Shown piece by piece: positions 8,757 through 17,779 of a DNA stretch of 64,000 bases. A model generated the notes under the pieces. That model did no database searches. It had not been told where the DNA came from and saw only the letters and a program-made list of their open reading frames with translations. A program made the translations under genes and the position numbers. The stretch's first letter is position 1. Every line of letters starts with the position of its first letter. The DNA comes from Burkholderiales bacterium PBB6 (lineage in GTDB: Bacteria > Pseudomonadota > Gammaproteobacteria > Burkholderiales > Burkholderiaceae_C): the NCBI GenBank assembly GCA_002255925.1, contig NKIH01000002.1, positions 186,001 to 250,000 of the forward strand, given 5' to 3'.

Positions 8757-8810
8757 ACTTGCGCTGCACTGCCCGAGCCGATGAGCCGGTGGGTGTATCG
8801 TTGAGCCCAA

Positions 8811-8840
8811 GGCGGTGTCTTCCGACACCGCCATTTTTTT
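8811..8840 (+). terminator. Intrinsic terminator after rpiA
   Basis: A perfect nine-base-pair stem (GGCGGTGTC, loop TTCC, GACACCGCC) is followed by A and seven T residues. It is 54 bases past the rpiA stop and 22 bases before the start of the next small gene. Confidence 0.92.
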
Positions 8841-8862
8841 CCCTTCATGCAAAGGACGGCCC

Positions 8863-9048
8863 ATGGCCACGCCCAACTACGGCTACGAAAAGCGCCAGCG
8901 CGAGCTCGCCAAGAAACGCAAGAAGGAGGAAAAAGCTGCACGCAAGGCCGCCGGTCTGCCTGAGCTGACCGACGAACAACTGGCCGAAGGCCAAGAGCCG
9001 GGCGCCTCTGAAGATGCGCCTGCTGCCGGCGACAGCCCGGCTGCCTGA
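8863..9048 (+). CDS. Small highly charged hypothetical protein
   Basis: The ATG at 8863 has AAAGGACGG about four to eight bases upstream. The 61-residue product starts with a Lys/Arg/Glu-rich helix ([20 protein letters not shown]) followed by an acidic, Ala/Pro-rich and probably disordered tail. There is no signal peptide, membrane segment or cysteine. Proteins with this N-terminal pattern are common as hypothetical proteins in Burkholderiales. The basic helix followed by an acidic tail would suit nucleic-acid or ribosome contact, but this is speculation. Codon use and the good ribosome-binding site support a real gene. Its promoter must lie between the rpiA terminator and the start, or transcription reads through. 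Confidence 0.7.
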   Translation: MATPNYGYEKRQRELAKKRKKEEKAARKAAGLPELTDEQLAEGQEPGASEDAPAAGDSPAA

Positions 9049-9079
9049 GCTGACGCTTCAGGGCACGCCGTGCACCGCT

Positions 9080-11017
9080 TCAACCGCCGCGCCGACGTGC
9101 GCGCGCGGTGAACCGGGCAGCATCCACGGCATCCAGCAGGCTTGAGGCCACCGGCATCGGTTGGCCACACACCCAAGCCGCCAGCACTTCACCCATCAGC
9201 GGTGCCAGTGACAAACCGCGTGAGCCCAACGCGGCCATAACGTACAAACCTGCCACCCGCGGCACATGCCGGGGTTGCTCCAGCCGTTGCAGGCCGTCCA
9301 GCTTTGTGGCTGCCACCGGGCCAAGCACCGGCAGCTTGTCGGCGCACACCTGGCGCCAGCCGACGCGCCCTTGCATGGCGTCCGCCGTCATGGCCCACCC
9401 CGCAGCAGCTTCCGGCCGCCCCGCCAATGCCGCGACTTGCGCCAGGTTCTGTGCGTGGTCGTCTGGCCGCACGGTGGCGTCGTCATCATCGAACTGGTGG
9501 GTGGCACCGCACACCATGCCGCCGCCCTGGGCCGCTGGCAGCTTGATCAGGTAACTGCCGCTGGCCAGAGGCAGCTCAGGCAACGCTGGCAAGCCGTCAA
9601 GCGATTGCACCTGCGCGGCCGTGAGCTGGCTGATCTGGCCACGCTGGCGATCCAGCGGCCAGTCAGCAGCGTCGGTCCACGGTGCCAGCAGCCTCGGTGC
9701 GTCATGGGCGTTGGTCAGCACCAGCACATCGGCCTCAGCGATCAGCTGGCCATTGGCGTTCCAGGCGGCCCAACCGTGCATTTGGTTGTCGGTTTGGCCA
9801 TCAACCTCGGTGCTGATGGGTGCGATGCGGTCCACGGTCTGGCCGGTGCGCAGCTGTATGCCGGGCTCTGCCAGCCAGGCCCGCACCAAGGCAGCAGGGC
9901 TGACCCAGCCGGCGTTTTGGAACAGCCATGCGGGGCCGTTGAGCACGCCGCCTGAGTGATCGTGCGCAGCTGTTTCAGGCAGTGCCTGTGCCCAGGCTGC
10001 TGGCAGTTGTTGCTGCGCCAGCAGCGCGGCCATGGCAGCGGGGTCTTGGCCGTGCGCGCCACGCAGCAAACCCGCCACGGCGCCCGGCACCAAGGCGTCG
10101 GCCTGTTCGCCCACCAATGGGCGCAGCAGGTGGGCCGTGCGCGCCGCGCCCGCGCGCAGCCACTGCGCGTGGGCGCCGTCTTGCGGGTGTACCACCGGAT
10201 GAAACAGCCCGGCCGGGTTGCCTGAGGTTTCCAGTGCGGCCTGGTCGCGGCGCTCCAGCACCGTCACCTGCAGGCCTTCACGCGCCAGGGCGCGCGCTGC
10301 GCTGGCGCCGGCCAGACCGGCGCCCAGCACGAGTGCGGTACGTCGCTGCGTCGCGGCGCGTCGGCCGACGGGCGCGGTTGTGGTGCCGGGGCGTGCCACG
10401 CGATGGGCGTGCCAGATGTTGGCAAGCGGTGTGTGTTTCGTCTCCGGGTTGGTCGCCACAAACCCAGCCTGCCGCAAGCCACGACGCAGCGGCTCGCTGG
10501 CGGCCATCGCTGTCAAGGTGGCGTCGGGTGCGCACAAGCGAGCCAAGGCCTTGCCGAGCCGGTCGTCATCCACTGGCTGATTGGCCGATCGGGCCTCTTC
10601 CGGGCCATCGCTGATGAGCACTGCGTTGGCTTGCAGGGTCAGCTCGCTCAGCCAGCCGGCCAAGGGGCCGACGGCCAGCAGCAGGCGAATCGGCTGGTCG
10701 GGCCACTCAATGGTGTTCAGCCCCGGGGTGATGCCCGGTTGGACGGCCAGCCAGTGCGGCGCCAGCGCGGTGTCTTCTGCCAGCAGGACGTGCGCGTCAG
10801 GCGGCTGGGCAGCGACAGCCACCACCGTCAGCCGCCGGCTGCGACCGGGGTCATTCAGCCAGGCGCGCCGCAGCGACAGGAACGCCTCGCCGGTCCCAAA
10901 ATTCGTGAGCAGCGCGACGAAGTGGCTGCGGCCGGCCCAGCGTGCGGGCAGGTCGTGGGCGCGCCAGGTGTCGTCGAGCACGGGGGCGGTTGTTGTGGCG
11001 ATGGTGGGCTCGCTCAC
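9080..11017 (-). CDS. mnmC: MnmC-type tRNA mnm5s2U biosynthesis protein; methyltransferase half looks degenerate
   Basis: The 645-residue protein has the two-part MnmC layout. Residues 1-215 correspond to the SAM-dependent methyltransferase and residues 228-645 to the FAD-dependent cmnm5s2U oxidoreductase. The FAD half is intact: ALVLGAGLAGASAARALAREG with VLERRD, SGNPAGLFHP, and GRVGWRQVCADKLPVLGP near the end. The first half is altered. The usual ETGFGxGLNFL reads LTNFGTGEAFL (37-47), the usual LDGFAPxxNPxxW reads ISDGPEEARSANQ (135-147), and the N-terminal YDDxYxS element is absent. It starts with GTG overlapping the stop of the DUF3445 gene (GTGA). Wobble-uridine modification in the cytoplasm is the expected role, possibly by the oxidase activity only. 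Confidence 0.88.
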   Translation of the reverse strand: MSEPTIATTTAPVLDDTWRAHDLPARWAGRSHFVALLTNFGTGEAFLSLRRAWLNDPGRSRRLTVVAVAAQPPDAHVLLAEDTALAPHWLAVQPGITPGLNTIEWPDQPIRLLLAVGPLAGWLSELTLQANAVLISDGPEEARSANQPVDDDRLGKALARLCAPDATLTAMAASEPLRRGLRQAGFVATNPETKHTPLANIWHAHRVARPGTTTAPVGRRAATQRRTALVLGAGLAGASAARALAREGLQVTVLERRDQAALETSGNPAGLFHPVVHPQDGAHAQWLRAGAARTAHLLRPLVGEQADALVPGAVAGLLRGAHGQDPAAMAALLAQQQLPAAWAQALPETAAHDHSGGVLNGPAWLFQNAGWVSPAALVRAWLAEPGIQLRTGQTVDRIAPISTEVDGQTDNQMHGWAAWNANGQLIAEADVLVLTNAHDAPRLLAPWTDAADWPLDRQRGQISQLTAAQVQSLDGLPALPELPLASGSYLIKLPAAQGGGMVCGATHQFDDDDATVRPDDHAQNLAQVAALAGRPEAAAGWAMTADAMQGRVGWRQVCADKLPVLGPVAATKLDGLQRLEQPRHVPRVAGLYVMAALGSRGLSLAPLMGEVLAAWVCGQPMPVASSLLDAVDAARFTARARRRGG

Positions 11018-11958
11018 AACGAAGCGCGGGCGTTCAGCCAGTCCAGCAGCCGACCCCGGGCGTCGGCCATGTCGCGGTAGTCCAGCACGGCCTCACTCAT
11101 GGTGGCCACGGCCTCAGCCAGGGCCTGGGCCTGTGCGGCGGTGGTGATGGCCTCGGGCAGCGGCTGTGTGTCGACCAGGATGGTGAACACCGCCTGCTGG
11201 CGCTCCGGCAGCGGAATGAAGGTCTGCTGCTCGGTGCGGAACCAGGTGAGTGCGGCCAGTGCATTCGCGTCGGCCTCTGCGGGCCAGGGCGTGGGGTCCA
11301 GCGTGGCAGGGTGGTTGTTCAGGCGCGGATGGCGGGTGAGGTTCCAGACGAAACGCTCCCAGCGCTGTACGCCGCAGGCCAGCCGCATCAGGTGCTCACC
11401 GGCTTTGATCAGCACGGCGTTGTCGGCGACGGGCGCATGCACCTGCGCAAAGTGGCGGCCGATCTTGTCTTGTGGTGCCCAGTGCGAGGGCAGGCACACC
11501 GCCAGCCAGGGCAGCGTGGCGTTGGCCCCGTCGATGATGGCGAAGTCTTCGGCGAAGGCCAGCACCAGCAGACCGGCACGCCGCCATTCAACGGGCAGCG
11601 CAGCCAGGCAGGCGCCCACCTCCGGCAGCGTGCTGCCGATGTCGCGCACCTCACCGGCCGGCGTTACCGCCCAGCCCAGCCAGGTGGCTTGCCAGGTGTG
11701 GCCATGGACGATCTGGAACGCCGCCGGGTGCTCGTGGGCGGCCTGTGCCGCCAGCGCGTCGAGCGCGTGTGTGGCATCAAAACCGTCGACCTGCTGCAAG
11801 GCGCGCTCGGGCCAGGTCATGAGGATGGCGAGCTTCTCGCGCAGATGTCGCGCACCGGGGCGGTTGGGCGTCAGCTGCGGCGCGTTGCCTTCCCATTTGC
11901 GCAAGCCCGGCTGCATGCGGAAGGGGGCCGTGACGGCGTGGTCGAAATCAAAAGCCAT
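11014..11958 (-). CDS. DUF3445 family protein (heme-dependent oxidative N-demethylase-like)
   Basis: The 314-residue product matches DUF3445: an N-terminal FRMQPGLRKW, a HLREKLAIL element, the central LPSHWAPQDKIGRHFAQVHAP block, ERFVWNLTRHPRL and the C-terminal RTEQQTFIPLPERQQAV. Characterised relatives are alpha-subunit-like proteins of heme-dependent oxidative N-demethylases, but bacterial members such as this one are mostly uncharacterised. No signal peptide is seen. The gene ends by overlapping the mnmC start by four bases, so the two are probably cotranslated. An efp-end hairpin with a UUCG loop separates it from efp. Confidence 0.8.
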   Translation of the reverse strand: MAFDFDHAVTAPFRMQPGLRKWEGNAPQLTPNRPGARHLREKLAILMTWPERALQQVDGFDATHALDALAAQAAHEHPAAFQIVHGHTWQATWLGWAVTPAGEVRDIGSTLPEVGACLAALPVEWRRAGLLVLAFAEDFAIIDGANATLPWLAVCLPSHWAPQDKIGRHFAQVHAPVADNAVLIKAGEHLMRLACGVQRWERFVWNLTRHPRLNNHPATLDPTPWPAEADANALAALTWFRTEQQTFIPLPERQQAVFTILVDTQPLPEAITTAAQAQALAEAVATMSEAVLDYRDMADARGRLLDWLNARASL

Positions 11959-11974
11959 GGTTCAGAAATGCAAA

Positions 11975-11994
11975 TGGGCACCCGAAGGTGCCCA
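11975..11994 (-). terminator. Terminator hairpin downstream of efp
   Basis: On the minus strand the sequence reads TGGGCACC, loop TTCG, GGTGCCCA, then TTTGCATTT. The eight-base-pair stem is closed by the very stable UUCG tetraloop. It lies between the efp stop and the DUF3445 start. Confidence 0.7.
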
Positions 11995-12042
11995 TGATGC
12001 CGTACCCGGGCCGCAGTGCAGCCGGGTGAGCGCCGTGCGCGA

Positions 12043-12597
12043 TCAGACGCGCTTGCGGTACTCGTGGGTGCGGGTGTCGATTTCGATCTTGTCGCCGTTT
12101 TCAACGAAGATCGGCACCATGATTTCGAAGCCGGTACCAACGATCTTCGCAGGCTTCAGCACCTTGCCCGACGTGTCGCCCTTGACGGCCGGGTCGGTTT
12201 CGATTTCACGCACGACGCTGGTCGGCAGTTCCACCGAGATGGCCTTGCCGTCATAGAACACGACTTCAACTTCCATGCCGTCTTGCAGGTAGCTGAGGGC
12301 GTCGCCCATGTTTTCGGCTTCGATCTCGAACTGGTTGTACTCGGCGTCCATGAACGCGTACATCGGGTCAGCGAAGTACGAGTAGGTGCAGTCCTTCTTG
12401 TCCAGAATGATCTGGTCCATCTTGTCATCAGCCTTGAAGACCACTTCGGCGCCGCCGCCGTTCAGCAGGTTCTTCATCTTGATGCGCACGGTGGCAGCGC
12501 CACGGCCGCCACGGCTGTATTCGGTCTTGAGCACGACCATCGGGTCCTTGCCCTGCATGATCACGTTGCCGGCGCGGATTTCCTGAGCGAGTTTCAT
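12043..12597 (-). CDS. efp: Elongation factor P (Arg32 type)
   Basis: The start at 12597 ([18 protein letters not shown]) gives 184 residues, the usual EF-P length with its three beta-barrel domains. The loop that reaches the peptidyl-transferase centre reads [13 protein letters not shown], which puts arginine at position 32. That is the signature of EF-P rhamnosylated by EarP, as in Neisseria and Pseudomonas, rather than the Lys34 form modified by EpmA/EpmB. EF-P rescues ribosomes stalled on polyproline. The gene for the modifying enzyme EarP lies immediately upstream on the same strand. A GC-rich hairpin (12619-12641) lies in the leader, and a UUCG hairpin follows the gene. Confidence 0.98.
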   Translation of the reverse strand: MKLAQEIRAGNVIMQGKDPMVVLKTEYSRGGRGAATVRIKMKNLLNGGGAEVVFKADDKMDQIILDKKDCTYSYFADPMYAFMDAEYNQFEIEAENMGDALSYLQDGMEVEVVFYDGKAISVELPTSVVREIETDPAVKGDTSGKVLKPAKIVGTGFEIMVPIFVENGDKIEIDTRTHEYRKRV

Positions 12598-12850
12598 GGT
12601 GAGTTTCCGGTGTGGACGAGGCCGCCGCACATGGGCGGCCTGGGGTGTGTCAGCGGCCGGCTGGGGCTGCCCCGTGTGGGCTACCCGCCTAAAAGGGCCA
12701 TGAGCGTCGCCGGTTGGCCAGATGGATTCGCTGTGCCTTGCTCTGTGCTGTGCTCAAAGGCAGACAGCAGAGGGCTTCAGTCAACACAGTGGTCTCCAGC
12801 CCGGCAAAAGGGCAATGGTCGCGGGCCTGTTTTCCGCAAAGCCTTGAATT

Positions 12851-13966
12851 TTATCGCTTTTCGGCGACGAATTGAAGTAGCTGGGTCACGAGGTCGTTTT
12901 GGGTCAGCAAATCCTGTCGCCAGGCGCGGGCCAGATTTGCCCAACCGACCCGCTCGGGCCACTGCATGGGCGAGGCGTCCAGGCCGTTCCAGCGTCGCAT
13001 GGCGGTGCGCAATTGTTCGGCCACGGCGGTGGGGGCGCCGGCCACGTGGCGATCAATGAAGGCGTCGAGCTTGCCGGCGTGCACGCCGTCGTCTTGGTTG
13101 TAGATGTGCCAGAGGAAGGGCCGGCCGGCCCATTGCGCCCGCACGAAGGAGTCTTCGCCGCGCACCAGGTTCACATCGCACACGGCCAGCAATTCATCAA
13201 AGCTTTGCTGCGGCAGGAAGGGCAGGGCGTGCTGGCGGATGTGGCTGGGCAGCTGTTGCGCCTCGACGTACTGCGTGGCGGCGCCTGGTGCGGTGAGCAA
13301 CAGGGTCGGCTCCGGCGGCAAGGCCTGGAGCCATTCGGCGATCGGCGCGTCCGGGTAGCAGAACAGGCTCACCAGCGTCTCGCCGGGCTGCCAGTGGATG
13401 CCGGCACGCGACAGCCAGGCGGCGCGGTCGAGCGTATCGAGGTGCTGGATCAGGCCGGGTTCGCGCAACAGGCCGCCCGTCTTCGGGGTGAAGCCGGGGT
13501 AGAAGAACCACTTGTCGAGGCCGGCGCCCGGGCCGCTGAACTGCGGCGATTTCAAGCCATGCGAGCGCTCGACATAAGGCTCGGCACTCAGGTATTCGAG
13601 GTTCAGCCAGACGGGCGCCGGGCCGGTGCTTGCGGCCTTCGCCATCGCCGCGATGAATGAGGCTGGCAGTTCGCAGCCGAAGGCTTCGACGATGACATCG
13701 CCCGGCGTGGTGTTGGCGGCTGGGTCATCGGCCGCATCCATCCAGCGGCGCACCTCGATGCCCGGCTGCCCGTCACCGCGAGCCATCCAGCCGAGTGCGG
13801 CGGGGTCATCGACCCACAGGCGCACCCGGTGGCCGCGCGTGTGCAGATCACGGGCCAGGCGCCAGCAAACGCCGATGTCGCCGAAGTTGTCGATCACACG
13901 GCAGAAGATGTCCCAGCGGAGCGGGGCGGTTGGCAGGGTTGTTGCGGGCGCAGGCATGGCGGCCAT
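12851..13966 (-). CDS. earP: EF-P arginine rhamnosyltransferase EarP
   Basis: The protein (371 residues from the ATG at 13966; a second ATG at 13957 is possible) matches the former DUF2331 family. Key elements are [24 protein letters not shown] near the N-terminus with the two conserved aspartates, [15 protein letters not shown], and late in the protein [19 protein letters not shown] with the conserved glutamate of the TDP-rhamnose site. EarP inverts TDP-beta-L-rhamnose onto Arg32 of EF-P in the cytoplasm. The efp gene 250 bases downstream encodes an EF-P with Arg32, which is strong mutual support. The gene is divergent from uvrC with about 26 bases between the starts. Confidence 0.96.
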   Translation of the reverse strand: MAAMPAPATTLPTAPLRWDIFCRVIDNFGDIGVCWRLARDLHTRGHRVRLWVDDPAALGWMARGDGQPGIEVRRWMDAADDPAANTTPGDVIVEAFGCELPASFIAAMAKAASTGPAPVWLNLEYLSAEPYVERSHGLKSPQFSGPGAGLDKWFFYPGFTPKTGGLLREPGLIQHLDTLDRAAWLSRAGIHWQPGETLVSLFCYPDAPIAEWLQALPPEPTLLLTAPGAATQYVEAQQLPSHIRQHALPFLPQQSFDELLAVCDVNLVRGEDSFVRAQWAGRPFLWHIYNQDDGVHAGKLDAFIDRHVAGAPTAVAEQLRTAMRRWNGLDASPMQWPERVGWANLARAWRQDLLTQNDLVTQLLQFVAEKR

Positions 13967-13992
13967 TATCGAAGCGGCACAATGCCGCCCCA

Positions 13993-16125
13993 ATGAGCGC
14001 TGAGTCTGAGACCCCTTCCCCCGACGAGCACACCAAGGCCGCCTTGGCTGCCGACGCTGCGCGGGCCGACACCGAGCGCGCGGAGGCGGCCCGGGCTGAT
14101 GCCATCGAGGCCGATGCCCAGGCTGCGGTGCGCGCGGCGGTGGTCGCCCGTGAACGTGTGCTGGCCGAGGTGGCAGCGCTGCCGGGCTTGCCGGGTGTCT
14201 ACCGCTACTTCGATGTGCATGGCACCGTGTTGTATGTCGGCAAGGCGCGGGATCTGAAGAAGCGCGTGTCCAGCTACTTCCAGAAAGACCTCGGCGGCAC
14301 CCGCATCGGCGTGATGGTGTCGCGCATCGCCCGGCTGGAAACCACGGTGGTGCGCACCGAGGCGGAAGCGCTGCTGCTTGAGAACAACCTGATCAAGACG
14401 TTGAACCCCAAGTTCAACATCCTGTTCCGCGACGACAAGAGCTACCCGTACCTGAAACTGGTGTCCCACGGCTTTCCGCGGGTGGCCTATTACCGTGGTG
14501 CCGTCGACCGCAAGCACCGCTATTTCGGCCCCTACCCGGGCGCCTGGGCGGTCAAGGAAACCATCCACCTGATCCAGAAGGTGTTTCGCCTGCGGACCTG
14601 CGAAGACACGGTGTTCAACAACCGGACGCGGCCGTGCCTGCTGTACCAGATCCACCGTTGCTCCGGGCCGTGCGTCGGCTTCATCACTCCGGCCGATTAC
14701 GCCCGCGATGTGCGCGACACCGAGCGCTTCCTGCTCGGTGAGCAGCAGCAGGTGGTGGACGAGTTGCAGGGCCAGATGATGGCCCACGCCGAGGTGTTCG
14801 AGTACGAGAAGGCGGCCGAGCTGCGCAACCGCATTGCCGCGCTGGCCAAGGTGCAGCACCAGCAGTCGATGGACGAAAGCAGCCTGTCGGTGGGCGGGCG
14901 TGATGTCGACATCCTGGCCGTCAAGGTGGCTGGCGGGCGTGCGTGCGTCAACCTGGCCATGGTGCGGGGTGGTCGTCACCTGGGCGACCGGGCGTTTTTC
15001 CCGGCCCATGTGGAAGACGCCACCGCCGTACTGGCCGAGGAAGCGCTGGCGCTGGATGGCGATGCAGACAACCCCGCAGCGCCAGCGACCCTGACCACAG
15101 AGAACGACGACGAGCCCCAGACCGCGCAAAGCCTGATGCAGCGCGCCGAACGCGAGGTGCTGCAGGCCTTCATCGCGCAGCATTACCTGCAAGGCACACC
15201 GCCGCCCCTGCTGGTCACCAGCCTGGCTGTGGACAAGGCGCTGCTGCAGGCGCTGTCTGCCCAGACCGGTGTGAAGCTGGTGGCACAGCACCAGCCGCGT
15301 GACCAGCGCCGCATCTGGCTCGACATGGCGATCACTGGCTGTGACCTCGCGCTGGCGCGCCTGCTGGCCGAAGAGGGCTCGCAGCGTGAGCGCACCCGCG
15401 CGCTGGTGGATGCGCTGGACCTGGCGGTCGACGACCTCGATACCTTCCGCGTCGAGTGTTTCGACATCAGCCACACGGCGGGCGAAGCGACGCAGGCGTC
15501 GTGCGTGGTCTTCCAGGACCACAAGATGCAGAACGCCGAGTACCGGCGCTACAACATCGAGGGCATCACCGGCGGCGACGATTACGCGGCGATGCGCCAG
15601 GTGCTGACGCGCCGGTATGCCAAGCTGGCCGAGGTGGTGCGCACCGACGGCCCGCCTGCTGCCACGGCCAAAGTGCGCCTGCCCGACATCGTGCTGGTGG
15701 ACGGCGGCAAGGGCCAGGTCAGCATGGCGCGCGAGGTGTTCGAGTCCCTCGGGCTGGATGTCAATCTGATCGTCGGCGTTGAGAAGGGCGAGGGCCGCAA
15801 GATCGGGCTGGAGGAGCTGGTGTTTGCGGACGGCCGCGACAAGCTCACGCTGCCGCCTGACTCCGCCGCGCTGATGCTGGTGGCCCAGATCCGCGACGAG
15901 GCCCATCGCTTCGCCATCACCGGCATGCGCGCCAAACGTGCCAGTGTGCGCACCGGTGGCAGCCGGTTGGAGGACATCCCCGGCGTGGGCCCGAAAAAAC
16001 GCGCGAAACTGCTGCAGCGATTTGGTGGTGTGCGGGGCGTTGCCAATGCGGGCATCGACGACCTCGCGACCGTGGAAGGCATCTCGCGTGAATTGGCAGA
16101 GGAGATCTATCGTGCGCTTCATTGA
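13993..16125 (+). CDS. uvrC: UvrABC system protein C (excinuclease subunit C)
   Basis: The start at 13993 gives 710 residues, about 100 longer than E. coli UvrC. Residues 1-60 form an Ala/Asp/Glu-rich, probably helical extension. Then come the GIY-YIG 3'-incision nuclease ([20 protein letters not shown]), a cysteine-containing segment ([15 protein letters not shown]), the UvrB-binding UVR motif ([19 protein letters not shown]), the RNase H-like 5'-incision domain ([17 protein letters not shown]) and a C-terminal helix-hairpin-helix pair ([16 protein letters not shown]). It cuts DNA on both sides of a lesion in nucleotide excision repair. The next gene starts 14 bases before its stop. Confidence 0.97.
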   Translation: MSAESETPSPDEHTKAALAADAARADTERAEAARADAIEADAQAAVRAAVVARERVLAEVAALPGLPGVYRYFDVHGTVLYVGKARDLKKRVSSYFQKDLGGTRIGVMVSRIARLETTVVRTEAEALLLENNLIKTLNPKFNILFRDDKSYPYLKLVSHGFPRVAYYRGAVDRKHRYFGPYPGAWAVKETIHLIQKVFRLRTCEDTVFNNRTRPCLLYQIHRCSGPCVGFITPADYARDVRDTERFLLGEQQQVVDELQGQMMAHAEVFEYEKAAELRNRIAALAKVQHQQSMDESSLSVGGRDVDILAVKVAGGRACVNLAMVRGGRHLGDRAFFPAHVEDATAVLAEEALALDGDADNPAAPATLTTENDDEPQTAQSLMQRAEREVLQAFIAQHYLQGTPPPLLVTSLAVDKALLQALSAQTGVKLVAQHQPRDQRRIWLDMAITGCDLALARLLAEEGSQRERTRALVDALDLAVDDLDTFRVECFDISHTAGEATQASCVVFQDHKMQNAEYRRYNIEGITGGDDYAAMRQVLTRRYAKLAEVVRTDGPPAATAKVRLPDIVLVDGGKGQVSMAREVFESLGLDVNLIVGVEKGEGRKIGLEELVFADGRDKLTLPPDSAALMLVAQIRDEAHRFAITGMRAKRASVRTGGSRLEDIPGVGPKKRAKLLQRFGGVRGVANAGIDDLATVEGISRELAEEIYRALH

Positions 16126-16669
16126 CGAGCGGTTGTCTGGCGTTGCCCGGAACGGGGCGGTCAAAGTCTGGCGTGCCCGGGGTGCTGCGGCCTGTGCGGC
16201 CGGCCTTGCGGCCGTGTTGACGGGATGCGGCGCACCGCCACCTGCGTCCGCGCCGACCCAGGCGCCGGCCCCGCAGCGCGCGCCCAGCCCGCCTGCGGCG
16301 GCACCAGCTGGCCGCCCGACGCTGGCGCCTCCCACCGGCCAGCTGCGCAGCTGGCGCGAATACCAGGTCCGGGCGGCCCAGCGCCTGGTGGCCGCGCACC
16401 CGGACAGCAGTTACACCGGCAAGGTTCAAGAGCCGCTGCTGGCCGTGCCTGTGCTGGAAGTGGAGTTGCGTGCCGACGGTTCCGTGGCCAAGGTAGACGT
16501 GCTGCGTTACCCGAAGCAGGCCCGCGATGCGGCGCAGCTGGCGATTGACGCCGTGCACCGCGCCGCGCCGTATGGCGATGTCTCGAAACTGCCCAAACCC
16601 TGGAAGTTCACCGAGACCTTTTTGTTCAACGACGACCGCCATTTCAAGCCCCGCACGCTGGACGATTGA
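16112..16669 (+). CDS. TonB C-terminal-like lipoprotein
   Basis: A GTG at 16112 with AGAGGAG upstream overlaps the end of uvrC by 14 bases and gives 185 residues. After a basic N-terminus there is a hydrophobic stretch ending in a lipobox (AAVLTGC), so it is probably a lipoprotein. A Pro/Ala-rich linker (about 35-75) leads to a domain [23 protein letters not shown] that resembles TonB/energy-transducer C-terminal repeats, where GSV and a Y-P pair are typical. No ExbB/ExbD partner is nearby, and a lipid anchor is unusual for TonB. A structural periplasmic protein is as likely as an energy transducer. Confidence 0.7.
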   Translation: MRFIDERLSGVARNGAVKVWRARGAAACAAGLAAVLTGCGAPPPASAPTQAPAPQRAPSPPAAAPAGRPTLAPPTGQLRSWREYQVRAAQRLVAAHPDSSYTGKVQEPLLAVPVLEVELRADGSVAKVDVLRYPKQARDAAQLAIDAVHRAAPYGDVSKLPKPWKFTETFLFNDDRHFKPRTLDD

Positions 16670-16723
16670 GTGATCGGTGTGGAGGCGCGGCGGCGCGTCC
16701 TAAATCAGAGGCAGAATCGCGAC

Positions 16724-17293
16724 ATGTTTCTCACGATACCGACGCTGCTGACCTGGGCCCGCATCGTGGCCATTCCTCTGATCGTCGGTGTCTTCTACCT
16801 GCCTTCGGTGGACGTGGCCACGCGCAACCTCGTGGCCACGGTCATGTTCGTGGTGTTTGCCGCCACCGACTGGCTGGACGGCTACCTGGCCCGCAAGCTC
16901 AATCAAACCTCTGCCTTCGGCGCCTTCCTGGACCCGGTCGCGGACAAGTTCCTGGTGTGCGCCGCGCTGCTGGTGCTGGTGCATCTGCAACGCGTTGATG
17001 TGTTGATTGCGCTGGTGATCATCGGGCGTGAAATCGCGATCTCGTCGCTGCGTGAATGGATGGCGCAGATCGGTGCCTCCCGCAGCGTCGCAGTGCACAT
17101 GCTCGGCAAGTTGAAGACCACCGTGCAGATGGTGGCCATTCCCTTCCTGTTGTTCGATGGCGTGCTGTTCGGCGTGATCGACACGAGCTGGTGGGGCACC
17201 GGCCTGATCATCATTGCGTCTGTGCTCACCATCTGGTCGATGGTGTATTACCTGCAGAAGGCCCTGCCCGAAATTCGCGCCAAGGCGCGGTAA
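16724..17293 (+). CDS. pgsA: CDP-diacylglycerol--glycerol-3-phosphate 3-phosphatidyltransferase
   Basis: The ATG at 16724 gives 189 residues, the family norm. The full CDP-alcohol phosphotransferase motif DG-x2-AR-x8-G-x3-D-x3-D is present in DWLDGYLARKLNQT followed by FGAFLDPVADK. About five transmembrane segments are predicted. It makes phosphatidylglycerophosphate from CDP-diacylglycerol and glycerol-3-phosphate in the inner membrane, the committed step to phosphatidylglycerol and cardiolipin. A uvrC-pgsA order is widespread in proteobacteria; here the TonB-like lipoprotein gene lies between them. Confidence 0.96.
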   Translation: MFLTIPTLLTWARIVAIPLIVGVFYLPSVDVATRNLVATVMFVVFAATDWLDGYLARKLNQTSAFGAFLDPVADKFLVCAALLVLVHLQRVDVLIALVIIGREIAISSLREWMAQIGASRSVAVHMLGKLKTTVQMVAIPFLLFDGVLFGVIDTSWWGTGLIIIASVLTIWSMVYYLQKALPEIRAKAR

Positions 17294-17387
17294 GTCTCTG
17301 CACGCGGGCCGCTGCCAATTCGTGGCCGAATTGGCGCCCCGAACGGCCGACCCACCCCGGGTTTGCGCTTAGAATCCGCCCTCTCGC

Positions 17388-17417
17388 TTGACAGCACTGT
17401 GCTCGCAACGCTGTAAT
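17388..17417 (+). promoter_or_regulatory. Sigma-70-type promoter for the HU gene
   Basis: A perfect -35 box TTGACA (17388-17393) is followed after 18 bases by TGTAAT (17412-17417), one change from consensus. Transcription would start near 17424, giving a leader of about 75 bases before the HU start. Confidence 0.7.
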
Positions 17418-17497
17418 GATTTTTGGTCCGATAGAGACCTCCCGGCAACGATCCGGTTACTCATCCCACGCGTTAGTTTTGTAAGAGGGTTACTTTC

Positions 17498-17770
17498 GTG
17501 AACAAGTCAGAGCTGATCGAACACATTGCACAGCAGGCCGACATTTCGAAGGCCGCTGCAGCCCGCGCCCTGGAAGCCATCATTGGCGGCGTGAAGACTA
17601 CCCTGAAGAAGGGCGGCAGTGTCTCGATCGTCGGCTTCGGCACCTTCGCTGTCACCAAGCGTGCCGCTCGCACTGGTCGCAACCCGCGCACCAACGAAGC
17701 CATCAAGATCAAGTCGGCCAAGGTGCCGAAGTTCCGTCCGGGCAAGGGCCTGAAAGACGCACTGAACTGA
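17498..17770 (+). CDS. hupB: HU family DNA-binding protein
   Basis: The start is GTG at 17498, with AAGAGGG about eight bases upstream. The 90-residue protein is a standard [30 protein letters not shown] for the helical dimer body, then [12 protein letters not shown] and the DNA-binding arm [25 protein letters not shown] with the intercalating proline. It is an abundant nucleoid protein that bends DNA. It has its own good promoter and is followed nine bases later by tRNA-Val, so the tRNA may be on the same transcript. The symbol hupB is by similarity; HU paralogs elsewhere in the genome cannot be excluded. Confidence 0.95.
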   Translation: MNKSELIEHIAQQADISKAAAARALEAIIGGVKTTLKKGGSVSIVGFGTFAVTKRAARTGRNPRTNEAIKIKSAKVPKFRPGKGLKDALN

Positions 17771-17779
17771 TTGTTCCGC

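Noticed and set aside
13966..16335. A 789-codon minus-strand frame opposite uvrC
   Set aside because: It mirrors the codon positions of uvrC, is rich in His, Gln and Arg and shows no family motifs.
17370..17375. Recurring TAGAAT boxes (also 17881 and 36969) as a shared promoter class
   Set aside because: They resemble -10 elements, but no -35 sequence lies at a consistent distance and three copies are too few to define a class.
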